Shown piece after piece: positions 1 through 8,895 of a DNA stretch of 64,000 bases (positions are counted from its first letter, which is position 1; the number at the start of each line of letters is the position of its first letter). The DNA is from Natrinema sp046097095 (GTDB lineage: Archaea > Halobacteriota > Halobacteria > Halobacteriales > Natrialbaceae): contig NZ_CP175698.1 of the NCBI RefSeq assembly GCF_046097095.1, forward strand, positions 3,348,001 to 3,412,000, given 5' to 3'. The position numbers and the translations under genes were made by a program. The notes below the pieces were generated by a model. It was given only the letters and a program-made list of their open reading frames with translations. It did not search any database and had not been told where the DNA came from.

Positions 1-2
1 CC

Positions 3-839
3 CAGCAGGAGATCGCCGCGGAGCTCGGCGTCACACAGGCCGCCGTCAGCAAGTACGTCGCCGGCGAAGGCGGCGGCGACGACCGATTTCGGGACGATCC
101 CGAGACCGTCGCGACCGTCGACCGCATCGCCGACGGGCTCGCAGGCGGCGAGATGGACGGCTACGACGCGCTCGCGGAACTCCTCTCGCTCGTCCGCAGT
201 CTCGAGGACCGCGGCCCTATCTGCGAGCTGCACGAAGAGGTCATGCCGGAGCTACGCGGGCTCGGCTGTGATCTCTGCGTTCGCGGCCTCGATCCCGACG
301 TGCGCGCCGAACGAGACGTGCTCGCGAACGTCCGCACCGCCGCACGGACCCTCGCGTCGATCCCCGGCATGGCCGAGGTCATCCCGAACGTCGGCACCAA
401 CGTCGGCATGTGCTTGCCCAGTCCCGACGACGAGACCGACGTGGCCGCGGTGCCCGGCCGCATCTACGCTATGGGCGGTCGGATCGAGATCCCAGCCAAC
501 CCCGAGTTCGGCGCGTCGAAACACGTCGCAACCGCCGTCCTCGCCGCCAACGCCGTCGACCCGGCCGTTCGCGGGGCGACGAATATCGCCACCGACGACG
601 AACTGCTCGCGGCCGCACGTGAGCGGGGGATCGAACCACTCGAGTTCGACGCCGACTACGAGGACCGCGCCGACCACCTCCGAACCCGGTTCGAGGAACG
701 CAGAACGGTTCCCCGGATCGCGTACCACAGCGGCGCGTTCGGCATCGAGCCCGCCACGTACGTCTTCGGCTCGACGGCCGCCGACGCAGCCGATCTGGTC
801 GCAGAGTTACGCTCGAAGCACCGACGCGCCGATCGGTGA
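3..839 (+). CDS. HTH-ThiN transcriptional regulator (ThiR-like), 5' truncated
   Basis: The reading frame is open from the first bases of the window, so the true start lies upstream. The visible N-terminus has a helix-turn-helix (EIAAELGVTQAAVSKYV). A domain resembling ThiN, archaeal thiamine-phosphate synthase, follows (NVGTNVGMCLPSP, AAVPGRIYAMGGRI, FGASKHVATAVL). Proteins with HTH plus a ThiN-like domain are known in archaea as thiamine-responsive regulators (ThiR), in which the ThiN part is thought to sense thiamine phosphate. No thiamine biosynthesis gene lies next to it here, so its targets cannot be read from context. A stand-alone enzymatic role is less likely because of the HTH. Confidence 0.8.
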   Translation, partial: QQEIAAELGVTQAAVSKYVAGEGGGDDRFRDDPETVATVDRIADGLAGGEMDGYDALAELLSLVRSLEDRGPICELHEEVMPELRGLGCDLCVRGLDPDVRAERDVLANVRTAARTLASIPGMAEVIPNVGTNVGMCLPSPDDETDVAAVPGRIYAMGGRIEIPANPEFGASKHVATAVLAANAVDPAVRGATNIATDDELLAAARERGIEPLEFDADYEDRADHLRTRFEERRTVPRIAYHSGAFGIEPATYVFGSTAADAADLVAELRSKHRRADR

Positions 840-1160
840 GTTCGCCCTCAAGGAGCCACATCTGACCGCCGAGTCGAAGTCCAGGCCGGGCTCGTGTGCG
901 CCCGATCCGGCAATAACTGCCGACCGATTACGGCGAGCGCAATTCCGTCCGCCGTACAGGGGTTTCGAATCTGTCAACTGACAAACTTCCGGGTCAAAAC
1001 AGTTGTGCGCACCGCTACTGTGTGGCGGCCGGTGGTCCGATCCCTGCTCTCGTCGGTATTCCCCCACAACTGAGAGCGAGGGTGCGTCCGGACGCGATAG
1101 CACGGCGGTCCGTCGTTACAAAACCGGTAATAATGCGCCGTCACTCGCTTTGTTCGCCCG
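840..1160. other. Intergenic region with a possible TATA box
   Basis: This gap of about 320 bp separates the ThiN-domain regulator from the DUF354 gene. I see no convincing coding frame and no RNA gene. An AT-rich stretch (GTAATAATG, about 1127-1135) lies near 30 nt before the DUF354 start and could be its TATA box with a leaderless transcript. The rest shows nothing I can name. Confidence 0.4.
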
Positions 1161-2297
1161 ATGGACGTAATCGTCACGATCCAACACGGGGGAAACGTTC
1201 ACTTTTTCAAACACCTCATACGAACGCTTCGGGGCGCAGGTCACGATGTCCACGTTTTCGCTCGAGAGGCCGAAGTCGTGAGTTCTCTCCTAGAGTCTTA
1301 CGACATCGATCACGAACTCCTCTGTAAAGAACCGGAGACGCTGTTCGACCTCGGACTGACTCAGATCCGATACGAACTGCGTATCTTCAACCGAGCGCGC
1401 GCGATCGACCCGGACTACATCATCAGCAGCCACGGGATCGCCGCCTCTCACGTCGCCACGCTCGTCGGCGCAGAGAGCCTCGTCTATATCGACACTGAGA
1501 CGAGCATCAACCACGGAAACGCCCTCACAACTCCGTTCGCAGACCGCATCTATACACCCTCGAGTTTCAACGAGGACATCGGCGACGACCACGTTCGGTA
1601 CCCCGGCTACCACGAACTCGCGTACCTCCATCCCGACCGGTTCGAACCGGATCCGGACCTCCTTCGTCGAAACGGGGTCGAGCCCGACGATCGGTACGCC
1701 GTCGTTCGCCGCGGCGCGTTCAACAGCAACCACGACATCGGCAAAAGCGGGATTTCCGCAACGGGGTGTCAGCGGATCGTCGACGATCTCGCGCAAGACG
1801 GGACGGTGTACGTATCCGACGAGAGCGGCCGTCCGCTCCCGGCAAACGCCGATCCGATTCCCGTCGAACCGGCGAACTTCCACCAGTTGCTCGCCTTCGC
1901 CGACCTCGTCGTCGGTGACGTCGCCACGACGACGATGGAGGCCGGCGTCCTCGGCACGCCCACCGTTCGCATCAGCCCATTCGCCGGTTCCGCGGACATG
2001 GGGAAGTTCCTCGAACTCGAGGAGTACGGCCTCATCGAATCGTTCCCGGTAGACCGCGAAGACGAGGCGATCGAAACCGTCGAGCGCCTCTACCGCGATC
2101 CCGCTGCAGCTACCGTCTGGGCGGAGCGCCGAGAGCGGCTCCTCGAGGCCAAAGTCGATGTCACCGAGTACGTCCTCGAAGAACTCCTCGACGAGGCGGA
2201 CCTCGAGGAACTGCGCGAGACGGAGCCCGAACCGGTCACGCTCGAGCGACGGCCAGCCGATGACCGACAGCCCGACGAGCCAATTCCAAACTCATGA
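1161..2297 (+). CDS. DUF354 domain protein (GT-B-like)
   Basis: A 378-residue protein matching the DUF354 family of archaea. These proteins resemble GT-B fold glycosyltransferases and UDP-GlcNAc 2-epimerases and often sit in polysaccharide or glycosylation loci. The N-terminus (IVTIQHGGNVHFFKHLI) has the family's His-containing loop, and the C-terminal half (LLAFADLVVGDVATTTMEAGVLGTPTV, partly quoted) has the typical nucleotide-sugar site arrangement. The acidic tail is haloarchaeal. It overlaps the next glycosyltransferase by ATGA, so the two are probably translated together and act on one glycan. The acceptor and sugar are unknown. Confidence 0.75.
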   Translation: MDVIVTIQHGGNVHFFKHLIRTLRGAGHDVHVFAREAEVVSSLLESYDIDHELLCKEPETLFDLGLTQIRYELRIFNRARAIDPDYIISSHGIAASHVATLVGAESLVYIDTETSINHGNALTTPFADRIYTPSSFNEDIGDDHVRYPGYHELAYLHPDRFEPDPDLLRRNGVEPDDRYAVVRRGAFNSNHDIGKSGISATGCQRIVDDLAQDGTVYVSDESGRPLPANADPIPVEPANFHQLLAFADLVVGDVATTTMEAGVLGTPTVRISPFAGSADMGKFLELEEYGLIESFPVDREDEAIETVERLYRDPAAATVWAERRERLLEAKVDVTEYVLEELLDEADLEELRETEPEPVTLERRPADDRQPDEPIPNS

Positions 2298-3253
2298 CCT
2301 CTCTCCGCGTACTAAGCCTCACGACGACCGACTGGCGAAGCTTCTACGAAACCCAGGTCGCGGCACTCGAGTCCGAGGGGATCGAGGTGACGACGCTCCC
2401 CGTCCCCGGCGACCACCGGGCACTCGATGACGACGTTCGTCGCCGAACCCCGGCCGACTACCTCCGATACCTCCCACAGGTACTTCGCGAGGCCGCCACC
2501 GGCTACGACCTCGTCCACGCAAACTACGGCCTCACCGCGCCGTTTGCCGCCGCGGCATCGGCACTCCCGACGACCGAGTTGCCGTTCGTCTGCACCCTCT
2601 GGGGCGGCGAGTACGTTGGCAATCGGTACACACCGGTAATGGAGCCGTTCGTGTCGCGTGCGGACCGTCTCGTCGTCCCGTCGAACGTCATGGTCGACCG
2701 CATCGACCATCGCTGTGACGTGATCCCATTCCCGATCGATACGGCGCTGTTCCGACCGATTCCCACGGACGAAGCACGCGGGTACGTCGGCTGGGACACC
2801 GACGAGCGAATCGTCCTCTTCCCGTACGCGCCCTCGCGCGAGGAGAAAGACTATCCGCTGGCGAAACGCGTCGTCGACGGACTCGAGTGCGACGTTACCC
2901 TCCAGACCGTCGCTAATCGGCCCTACGAGGACGTTCCGTACTATCTGAACGCCGCCGATGCCGTCCTGATCACGTCTCGGTTCGAAAGCGGACCGATGAC
3001 GATCAAGGAAGCCACCGCCTGTAACGTTCCGGTCGTCTCGCGCGATGTCGGCTTCGCTCGAGACGTGCTCGACGGCGTTTCGAACTCCCACGTCGTCGAC
3101 GACGAACACGCCCTCCGAGCGCGGCTGGCCGACGTCCTCGCGACCGACGAGCCCGCGGACGGACGCGAACGGATCACCGGCTATACCGCCGCCGAGATGG
3201 GGGCGCGCCTGCGTGGCGTCTACGAGCACTGTCTCGAGGCCGGAGCCGCATAG
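2294..3253 (+). CDS. Glycosyltransferase family 4 protein
   Basis: A 319-residue GT-B glycosyltransferase. The N-terminal acceptor domain contains the usual HANYGLTAPFAA segment. The C-terminal donor domain has the E-x7-E motif (FESGPMTIKEA) of retaining GT4 enzymes, expected to bind a nucleotide-sugar. It starts inside the stop of the DUF354 gene (ATGA), which indicates translational coupling. It has no membrane segment, so it is cytosolic or peripheral. A role in cell-surface or lipid glycan assembly is an inference. The reading frame ends about 90 bp from the convergent ribosomal operon. Confidence 0.8.
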   Translation: MTSLRVLSLTTTDWRSFYETQVAALESEGIEVTTLPVPGDHRALDDDVRRRTPADYLRYLPQVLREAATGYDLVHANYGLTAPFAAAASALPTTELPFVCTLWGGEYVGNRYTPVMEPFVSRADRLVVPSNVMVDRIDHRCDVIPFPIDTALFRPIPTDEARGYVGWDTDERIVLFPYAPSREEKDYPLAKRVVDGLECDVTLQTVANRPYEDVPYYLNAADAVLITSRFESGPMTIKEATACNVPVVSRDVGFARDVLDGVSNSHVVDDEHALRARLADVLATDEPADGRERITGYTAAEMGARLRGVYEHCLEAGAA

Positions 3254-3344
3254 CTCGCGCCGGACCCGATCACGTCGGCTCGAAACCCGTCGCTACAGTC
3301 GATGGCAGCGAGAAAACGAACAGTGCAGCGTCGAATCGAACGCG

Positions 3345-4145
3345 TTAGACCGTGCTCTCGAAGTCCTCGAGCGAGTAGGACGGCTCGGCACCGCGGCGGT
3401 CGAGGACTTCGTTGGCGAGCAGCCAGTAGACGACCGAGAGGGCCTTGCGACCCTTGTTGTTCGTCGGGACGACGAGGTCGACGTTACTGAGCTGGTTGTT
3501 CGAGTCACACATCGCGATGACCGGGATACCGACCGTGATGGCCTCCTTGACGGCCTGCGCGTCGCCGATCGGGTCGGTGACGACGAGCACGTCCGGCTCG
3601 ATGTAGCCGTCGTACTTCGGGTTCGTCAGGGTGCCCGGGATGAAGCGGCCGGTGCGGGCGCGTGCGCCCACGGCTTCGGCGAACTTCTCGGCCGGGAACC
3701 GACCGTACTGGCGACTCGAGGTGACCAGAATCTGCTCGGGGTCGTAGTTCGAGAGGAAGTCCGCGGCCGTGCGGATGCGGCCGTCGGTCTTCGAGACGTC
3801 GAGCACGTAGAGACCGTCGGTTCGGACGCGGTGGATGAACCGCTCCATGTCCGCGGTCTTTTGCTGGGTCCCGATGTGGACGCCAGCGCCGAGGTAGTCC
3901 TCGACGGGGATCAGCAGGTCCGCCTCTTCGTCGGACATGACGTCGTCGTCGAGGGTCGGACCGGTATCCTCGGCGTCGTCGGCTGGTTCGGCGTCGGCCG
4001 CGGGTGCTCCCTCGGCGTCTGCGGGCTGTTCGTCAACTGGCTCGACGTCCTCCTCGGCGGCGGGGCCGGCCCCTTCGGCCGGCTCCTCGTCGATGTCTTC
4101 CTCGGCGGCGTCGAGCCCTTCCTGGGTTGCGTCGTTGTCTGTCAT
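3345..4145 (-). CDS. rps2: 30S ribosomal protein S2
   Basis: A 266-residue uS2. The conserved core begins near residue 60 (VEDYLGAGVHIGTQQKT) and continues through FPAEKFAEAVG and VVTDPIGDAQAVKEA. The first roughly 60 residues are an Asp/Glu/Ala/Pro-rich extension, common in haloarchaeal ribosomal proteins and probably disordered. Its start overlaps the enolase stop by 4 bp. It is the last gene of the leftward ribosomal/RNA polymerase operon, the usual archaeal arrangement after rpoN, rpoK and eno. Confidence 0.97.
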   Translation of the reverse strand: MTDNDATQEGLDAAEEDIDEEPAEGAGPAAEEDVEPVDEQPADAEGAPAADAEPADDAEDTGPTLDDDVMSDEEADLLIPVEDYLGAGVHIGTQQKTADMERFIHRVRTDGLYVLDVSKTDGRIRTAADFLSNYDPEQILVTSSRQYGRFPAEKFAEAVGARARTGRFIPGTLTNPKYDGYIEPDVLVVTDPIGDAQAVKEAITVGIPVIAMCDSNNQLSNVDLVVPTNNKGRKALSVVYWLLANEVLDRRGAEPSYSLEDFESTV

Positions 4146-5347
4146 GTCGCGTCGTCTGCGATTCGAATGAGCTCGTTGAGCTTTGCGGTTCGCTCGCCGC
4201 CGACGGCACCCGTTTTGATGTAGGGCGCGTCGGTCGCGACGGCGAGGTGTGCGATCGTCGTGTCCTCGGTCTCGCCCGACCGGTGAGAAACGACTGAGTC
4301 GTAGCCGTGCTCGGTCGCGAGTTCGATCGCGTCGAACGCGTCCGTTAGCGTCCCGATCTGATTCGGCTTGATCAGGATGCTGTTGGCCGCGTCGCGGTCG
4401 ATCCCCTCGCGGAGTCGGTCGGTGTTGGTGACGAACAGGTCGTCACCGCAGATCAGCGTCTGATCGCCGACTCGATCGGTGAGGTCGGCGAAGGCGTCGT
4501 AGTCGTCCTCGTCGAGGGGATCCTCGACGTAGACGAGGTCGTACTCGTCGACTAACTCGGCGATGTACGCGATCTGCTCGTCGGTGTCGCGCTCACCGTC
4601 GCTGTACTCGTACGTGCCGGAATCGGCGTCGTACAGCTCCGCGCCGGCGACGTCGAGCCCGAACTTGATCTCGAAGCCGACCTCGTCTTCGACTTGCGAG
4701 ACGGCCTCGTCGACGATCTCGAAGGCCTCGCCGTCGTCGATCGACGGTGCCCACGCGCCCTCGTCGCCCTTGCCACAGGGGTGGCCGCGCTCGGAGAGCA
4801 GATCGGACACGGCGGCGTGGACGGCCGCGTTGGCGAAGACTGCGTCCGTGACGCTGGGTGCGCCGACGGGTGCCGCGAGGAACTCCTGAATGTCGGTCGC
4901 GTCGGCGGCGTGTTCGCCGCCACCGACGACGTTGCCGAGCGGGACCGGGAAGCTCTCGCCGCGGAACGTCCCGCCGAGGTGCTGAAACAGCGGAGCACCG
5001 AGCACGTCGGCACCGGCCTTCGCGGCGGCCATCGAGATGGCGACCGCGCTGTTGGCACCGATCTCCGAGAAGTCGTCGGTGCCGTCGGCGGCGTGGAGCG
5101 CCGCGTCGACGTCGCGCTGGTTGCCAGCGTAGACCTCACCGACGAGTCGGGGGACGGCGCGCTCTCGAGCCGCGGCGATCGCCTCGGACGGTGGGCGCTC
5201 GACGGCCTCGTACTCGCCGGTGCTGGCACCGCTGGGTGCCGCGGCGCGTCCGAAACCGCCGCTTTCGGTCACCACGTCGGCCTCGACCGTCGGGTTGCCC
5301 CGCGAGTCGAGAATCCGGCGCAGTCGGACGTCGGTAATGAGCGTCAT
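4142..5347 (-). CDS. eno: Enolase (phosphopyruvate hydratase)
   Basis: A 401-residue enolase that interconverts 2-phosphoglycerate and phosphoenolpyruvate in glycolysis and gluconeogenesis. Hallmarks are the N-terminal RRILDSRGNPTVE, the metal-binding acidic residues in YVEDPLDEDD and ICGDDLFVTN, the catalytic lysine in ILIKPNQIGT, and the VSHRSGETEDTTIAHLAV signature. It is coupled by 4-bp overlaps to rpoK upstream and rps2 downstream. Its place in the translation operon is typical for archaea and ties central metabolism to growth-rate control. Confidence 0.98.
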   Translation of the reverse strand: MTLITDVRLRRILDSRGNPTVEADVVTESGGFGRAAAPSGASTGEYEAVERPPSEAIAAARERAVPRLVGEVYAGNQRDVDAALHAADGTDDFSEIGANSAVAISMAAAKAGADVLGAPLFQHLGGTFRGESFPVPLGNVVGGGEHAADATDIQEFLAAPVGAPSVTDAVFANAAVHAAVSDLLSERGHPCGKGDEGAWAPSIDDGEAFEIVDEAVSQVEDEVGFEIKFGLDVAGAELYDADSGTYEYSDGERDTDEQIAYIAELVDEYDLVYVEDPLDEDDYDAFADLTDRVGDQTLICGDDLFVTNTDRLREGIDRDAANSILIKPNQIGTLTDAFDAIELATEHGYDSVVSHRSGETEDTTIAHLAVATDAPYIKTGAVGGERTAKLNELIRIADDAT

Positions 5348-5529
5348 TTACGGTCGTACCCCCGCTTGACCGTGAACGGAAGCACGCCCGCGTCGTACTC
5401 CTCTGCGGCGATGAGGATCGGCTGGGTCTGATCGGTCTCGATCAGCACCGGTGCGCCGTAGGAGACCTGTAGCGCTCGCGCGCCGAGGATGCGTGCTTTC
5501 TCGTAGCGGTTGTGTTGTTGCTGTTGCAT
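5344..5529 (-). CDS. rpoK: DNA-directed RNA polymerase subunit K (Rpo6)
   Basis: A 61-residue Rpo6, orthologous to bacterial omega and eukaryotic RPB6, which helps assemble the largest polymerase subunit. The core motif is RYEKARILGARALQVSYGAPVLI, of which RYEKARILGARALQ is the signature. The Gln-rich N-terminus is short and the tail (VKRGYDRK) is typical. It follows rpoN by 3 bp and overlaps eno by 4 bp. Confidence 0.95.
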   Translation of the reverse strand: MQQQQHNRYEKARILGARALQVSYGAPVLIETDQTQPILIAAEEYDAGVLPFTVKRGYDRK

Positions 5530-5532
5530 TGG

Positions 5533-5727
5533 TTACTGGTACGGAGAGACGATGTCGACGAGGTCGGTGTGACTGACGAGCATGCGCCGGCAGCAGTAGC
5601 GATCGACGCCGAGTTCGTCGAGGACCTCCTCGGGATCCTCGTCGCCCTCGTTTGCCCGCTCGTCGAACTCTTCCCAGTGTTCGGCGACCACGTTGCCACA
5701 GGTGAAACACCGGACCGGTACCATCAT
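5533..5727 (-). CDS. rpoN: DNA-directed RNA polymerase subunit N (Rpo10)
   Basis: A 64-residue Rpo10, a zinc-binding assembly subunit related to eukaryotic RPB10. The zinc ligands are in CFTCG near the N-terminus and the CC pair in RYCCRRML, and the protein ends normally. Two adjacent Met codons (MMVP) make the start ambiguous by one residue. It lies between S9 and rpoK in the leftward operon. Confidence 0.95.
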   Translation of the reverse strand: MMVPVRCFTCGNVVAEHWEEFDERANEGDEDPEEVLDELGVDRYCCRRMLVSHTDLVDIVSPYQ

Positions 5728-5739
5728 GATTGAATCACC

Positions 5740-6138
5740 TTAGCGGTAGGACTTCTGGTAGCGCGCCCGAGCGCCCGGGCCGCCCCACTTCTTCGGTTCG
5801 GACTGGCGGACGTCGTTGACCAGCAACGAGCGGTCGAACTCCATGAACGCGTCCCGGAGCTCGGCGTCGTTGGTGTGCTGGACGATGCCACGCGCGATGG
5901 CGGTGCGGACGGCATCGGCCTGCCCGCTGATGCCGCCGCCCTCGACGCGGACGTCGATATCCATCTCGCCGCGCAGGTCCTCGCCGACGATGCGGAACGG
6001 CTCGAGCATTTTGAGCCGGGACATCTCCGGTTCGACCAGCTCGACAGGCTGGGAGTTGATTCGAACGCGACCCTCGCCCTCGCGAACCGTGGCGCGGGCG
6101 ACGGCCGTCTTCTTCTTGCCGCTCGTGTTGGTTACCAT
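5740..6138 (-). CDS. rps9: 30S ribosomal protein S9
   Basis: A 132-residue uS9. It has the N-terminal SGKKKTAVARATVREG motif and the invariant C-terminal GPGARARYQKSYR tail that reaches toward the P-site tRNA. Its start overlaps the L13 stop by 7 bp, so it is probably translated by coupling. The arrangement L13-S9-RpoN-RpoK is conserved across archaea. Confidence 0.97.
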   Translation of the reverse strand: MVTNTSGKKKTAVARATVREGEGRVRINSQPVELVEPEMSRLKMLEPFRIVGEDLRGEMDIDVRVEGGGISGQADAVRTAIARGIVQHTNDAELRDAFMEFDRSLLVNDVRQSEPKKWGGPGARARYQKSYR

Positions 6139-6581
6139 GTGACGTTAGCACCTAACTGTTCGGACACTTCGTGCAGGTGGACGAAGCGGATGTTCGACAG
6201 CCGATCCAGCGACGTCCCCTCGAGCACCTCGGACTCGCGGTCGTCGTCGTTCTCGTAGGGGTTGCCGACGTAGACGCGGACGCCGTCAAGCGCCTCGCGA
6301 CCGCGCGGTTTCTTGTACGGCAACATTCCGCGAACGGACCGCTTGAAGATCGTGTCCGGTCGCTTGGGGTAGTATGGGCCGCTGTCCGAACCCATCTGCA
6401 GCCGCGTGCGGTACGTCTCGAAGATGTCTTCTTTGTCGCCGGTGATGACCGCGTCCTCGGCGTTGACGATCGCGACGCGATCGCCGTCCAGCGCGCGCTG
6501 GGCGACTTCGCTGGCGACGCGACCGAGGATGCAGTCTTGGGCATCGACGACGAGATCTGCGTCGAACTCTGCGATACTCAT
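6132..6581 (-). CDS. rpl13: 50S ribosomal protein L13
   Basis: A 149-residue uL13. Family motifs include the N-terminal VVDAQDCILGRVASEVAQ, the VIVNAEDAV-type strand (AIVNAEDAVITGDK) and PDTIFKRSVRGMLPYKKPRG. It overlaps L18e by 4 bp at its start and S9 by 7 bp at its end, within the leftward ribosomal operon. Confidence 0.97.
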   Translation of the reverse strand: MSIAEFDADLVVDAQDCILGRVASEVAQRALDGDRVAIVNAEDAVITGDKEDIFETYRTRLQMGSDSGPYYPKRPDTIFKRSVRGMLPYKKPRGREALDGVRVYVGNPYENDDDRESEVLEGTSLDRLSNIRFVHLHEVSEQLGANVTW

Positions 6582-6931
6582 CGGATCACCCGGACGTTGG
6601 ATCCGTCGGGGTTCGCTTCGAGCGCCTGCTCGAGCGATACCGGCTCGCCGACCTGTTCGATCTTCGTCTCGGCGGACGAAGAGAAGTTGACGGCGGCGAC
6701 GGTGACGTTTTTCTGTAGTGCGCCCGATCCCAGCACCTTGCCGGGAACGACGACGGTCTCTTCTTCACGCGCGTACCGCTCGATGCGGCCCAGGTTCACC
6801 TCTGCGTGGGTGCGCCGGGGCTTCTCGAGTCGATCCGCGACGTCTCGCCAGACATCGGCGTCCGTCTCGCGGGACGTCGACTTCAACTCGGCGATGAGAT
6901 CGTTGAGCCTCGGATTAGTCTTGCTACTCAT
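6578..6931 (-). CDS. rpl18e: 50S ribosomal protein L18e
   Basis: A 117-residue eL18, an archaeal/eukaryotic-type large-subunit protein. It shows KTNPRLNDLIAELKSTSRE at the N-terminus and VVVPGKVLGSGALQKNVTVAA in the core, the latter typical of the L18e/L15 fold. It is the first protein gene after tRNA-Leu in this operon and overlaps L13 by ATGA. Confidence 0.96.
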   Translation of the reverse strand: MSSKTNPRLNDLIAELKSTSRETDADVWRDVADRLEKPRRTHAEVNLGRIERYAREEETVVVPGKVLGSGALQKNVTVAAVNFSSSAETKIEQVGEPVSLEQALEANPDGSNVRVIR

Positions 6932-7016
6932 TGGTTTCCTCCAAATACTGCAACCGCCCGCCGAGACGAGGAATTGTCTCTGCGAGCGCGGTCGGAATCG
7001 ATCTGTAAGAAGTGAT

Positions 7017-7100
7017 GCAGGGAGCAGGATTTGAACCTGCGGACTCCTACGAGACAGCGCCCTGAACGCTGCGCCGTTGGCCTGACTTGGCTATCCCTGC
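7017..7100 (-). tRNA. tRNA-Leu (CAG anticodon)
   Basis: An 84-nt class II tRNA. The acceptor stem pairs GCAGGGA with TCCCTGC, the T arm contains GGTTCAAATCC, and the anticodon stem CAGCG/CGCTG encloses loop TTCAGGG, which gives anticodon CAG. A long variable arm fits leucine. No intron and no encoded CCA are seen. It lies between rpoD and rpl18e, a conserved haloarchaeal position, and is probably processed from the operon transcript. Confidence 0.95.
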
Positions 7101-7229
7101 TCGCACTTCCGTCTATCCGTCGCCCCTTCAAACCCCTTTCGATTCCGATGGACGTGCGATCGCCGACCTCGTCGCTCACGGCGTCGGCGAGCGGCGCGTC
7201 CTGTTCGGGTCGGGGGCGTCGGTGCATTG

Positions 7230-7979
7230 CTATAGCTGTACTGCCTCTTCGAGTTCAGTCGCACGCGCCGCGATCGTTTCCGCGGCTCGCGTGACTAGGT
7301 CCTCGACGGTAAAGGAGCCGTCCGTCTCCACGTGGAAGACGAAGGCGTTTGGCACGTCCTCGACCCGGACCTGCTTGCCCGGATAGCGGTTCGAGAGGTC
7401 GTGATCGAACTCGCTTGTCGGAACGAGCTCGCCGTCGTCTTCTACCACACCGCGGATGATCCGGGTCTCTTGCTCCTCGAACTCGGGGAGGTCACCGTCG
7501 ACCTCCACGCGCTGGAGATGACGGTAGCCGACCGCGACCCCGCCTTGGTGTTTGGCGTGGTCCTTGCCGCGGTCGAGAACGGCGTCGGCCTCGGCCTCGA
7601 GGCGCTGGCCGTCTTTGAGTTCGATGATCGGGACGTTCTCGTCCGCGGGACGGACGAGGTCGTCGCTAGAGACGAGATCCCCGGAATAAGCGGTGGCCGG
7701 CCCTTCGACGTCGATCGAGAGCGTGACGGTGTCGTCCTCGTCGAACTCGCCAACTGGTGGCGTCGTTAGCGGAACGAGTCCGAGCCGTAAGGCGAGTTGC
7801 TCGTCGAACATGACCGACGAGTTCTCGACGAACCGGACGGTGTCGACCGCCATCGTTGGCACGTCGGCGACCATCGCGCGACGGATGCCGTTGGCGAACG
7901 CGGGCGTCACGCCGCGAACGAGGAATCGTGCTTCCCGATCCTCGCGTTCGACGAACTCGACGTCGTACGCTGCAGTCAT
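7230..7979 (-). CDS. rpoD: DNA-directed RNA polymerase subunit D (Rpo3)
   Basis: A 249-residue Rpo3, the archaeal counterpart of RPB3 and bacterial alpha, which dimerises with Rpo11 to nucleate polymerase assembly. Motifs include FANGIRRAMVADVPTMAVD and ALRLGLVPL. The protein has no cysteine at all, so it cannot hold the 3Fe-4S or 4Fe-4S cluster found in domain 3 of some other archaeal Rpo3 proteins. It follows S11 by 3 bp in the operon. Confidence 0.97.
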   Translation of the reverse strand: MTAAYDVEFVEREDREARFLVRGVTPAFANGIRRAMVADVPTMAVDTVRFVENSSVMFDEQLALRLGLVPLTTPPVGEFDEDDTVTLSIDVEGPATAYSGDLVSSDDLVRPADENVPIIELKDGQRLEAEADAVLDRGKDHAKHQGGVAVGYRHLQRVEVDGDLPEFEEQETRIIRGVVEDDGELVPTSEFDHDLSNRYPGKQVRVEDVPNAFVFHVETDGSFTVEDLVTRAAETIAARATELEEAVQL

Positions 7980-7982
7980 AAT

Positions 7983-8372
7983 CTAGTAGCCGCCCTTACC
8001 TTTCGGAGCGCGCGATCCGTCGTGTGGGATCGGCGTGACGTCTTCGATGCGCCCGATCTCGATGCCCGAGCGGGCGAGTGCGCGGATCGTCGCCTGCGCG
8101 CCGGGACCGGGGGACTTCTGGAGGTTGCCGCCGGGGCCGCGCACGCGAACGTGCAGACCCGTAATGCCGGCAGCCTTGACCTCCTCGGCGACGGACTCGG
8201 CCATCTGCATGGCCGCGTACGGCGACGCCTCGTCGCGGTTTTGCTTGACCGCCGTCCCGCCGGAGGACTTGGCGATCGTCTCCGCGCCCGTGAGGTCAGT
8301 CACGGTCATGACGGTGTTGTTGAACGATGCGTGCACGTGGGCGATGCCCCATTTCTCGTCGTCTTGGCTCAT
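7983..8372 (-). CDS. rps11: 30S ribosomal protein S11
   Basis: A 129-residue uS11. It has the WGIAHVHASFNNTVMTVTDLTG start, of which AHVHASFNNT is diagnostic, then the GPGGNLQKSPGPGAQA loop and the C-terminal PIPHDGSRAPKGKGG tail. It lies 1 bp after S4 and just before rpoD, the standard archaeal order. Confidence 0.98.
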   Translation of the reverse strand: MSQDDEKWGIAHVHASFNNTVMTVTDLTGAETIAKSSGGTAVKQNRDEASPYAAMQMAESVAEEVKAAGITGLHVRVRGPGGNLQKSPGPGAQATIRALARSGIEIGRIEDVTPIPHDGSRAPKGKGGY

Positions 8373-8373
8373 G

Positions 8374-8895
8374 TTACTGACCCTCCGCGCGTTCGGGGTG
8401 GAGTTCGTCCGCGAGCGGGCTGTTCTCGTCGAAGGTCACCAGGTCCTCCTCGTCGACGTCGACGACGTAGGACGGGACGCGGTGGCGCTGGTCGCCGATC
8501 ACGACGTGGCCGTGCGTGATGAACTGGCGTGCCTGCTCGGTCGTGTTCGCCAGTCCGTTCCGGTAGACGATCGTCTGCAGCCGGCGCTCTAAGATGTCCT
8601 CGATCTCGAGCGACAGAATGTCGCCGAGCTCGTCGGTTTCGTCGAGAATGCCGACGCGCTTGAGTCGTCCGAGGAACTCCTCGGAGCGGCGGACGACGGT
8701 CTCGTCGTCCTGGGCCTGGCCGAGCAGGTCGCGGGCCTCGCGCCGGTAGGAGCGAAGCTCGGACTGGGCGCGCCAGAGTTCTTCCTTGTTCTTGAGCCCG
8801 TAGCGGTCGATGAGGGAGTGTTCGGAGGCGATGCGCTCACCCTGATAAGGGTGGTTCGGCGTCTCGTACTGCTTGGTGTCGGTGCCGAGTGGCAT
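8374..8895 (-). CDS. rps4: 30S ribosomal protein S4
   Basis: A 173-residue archaeal uS4. The S4 RNA-binding domain is in the second half (RLQTIVYRNGLANTTEQARQFITHGHV, in part), and the N-terminus begins with the archaeal MPLGTDTKQYETPNHPY. The gene's start shares one base with the end of S13. The acidic tail is a halophilic adaptation. Confidence 0.97.
   Translation of the reverse strand: MPLGTDTKQYETPNHPYQGERIASEHSLIDRYGLKNKEELWRAQSELRSYRREARDLLGQAQDDETVVRRSEEFLGRLKRVGILDETDELGDILSLEIEDILERRLQTIVYRNGLANTTEQARQFITHGHVVIGDQRHRVPSYVVDVDEEDLVTFDENSPLADELHPERAEGQ

Noticed and set aside
4694..5431. Long open frames on the plus strand opposite enolase
   Set aside because: Antisense shadow of a well supported gene; high GC makes such frames common.
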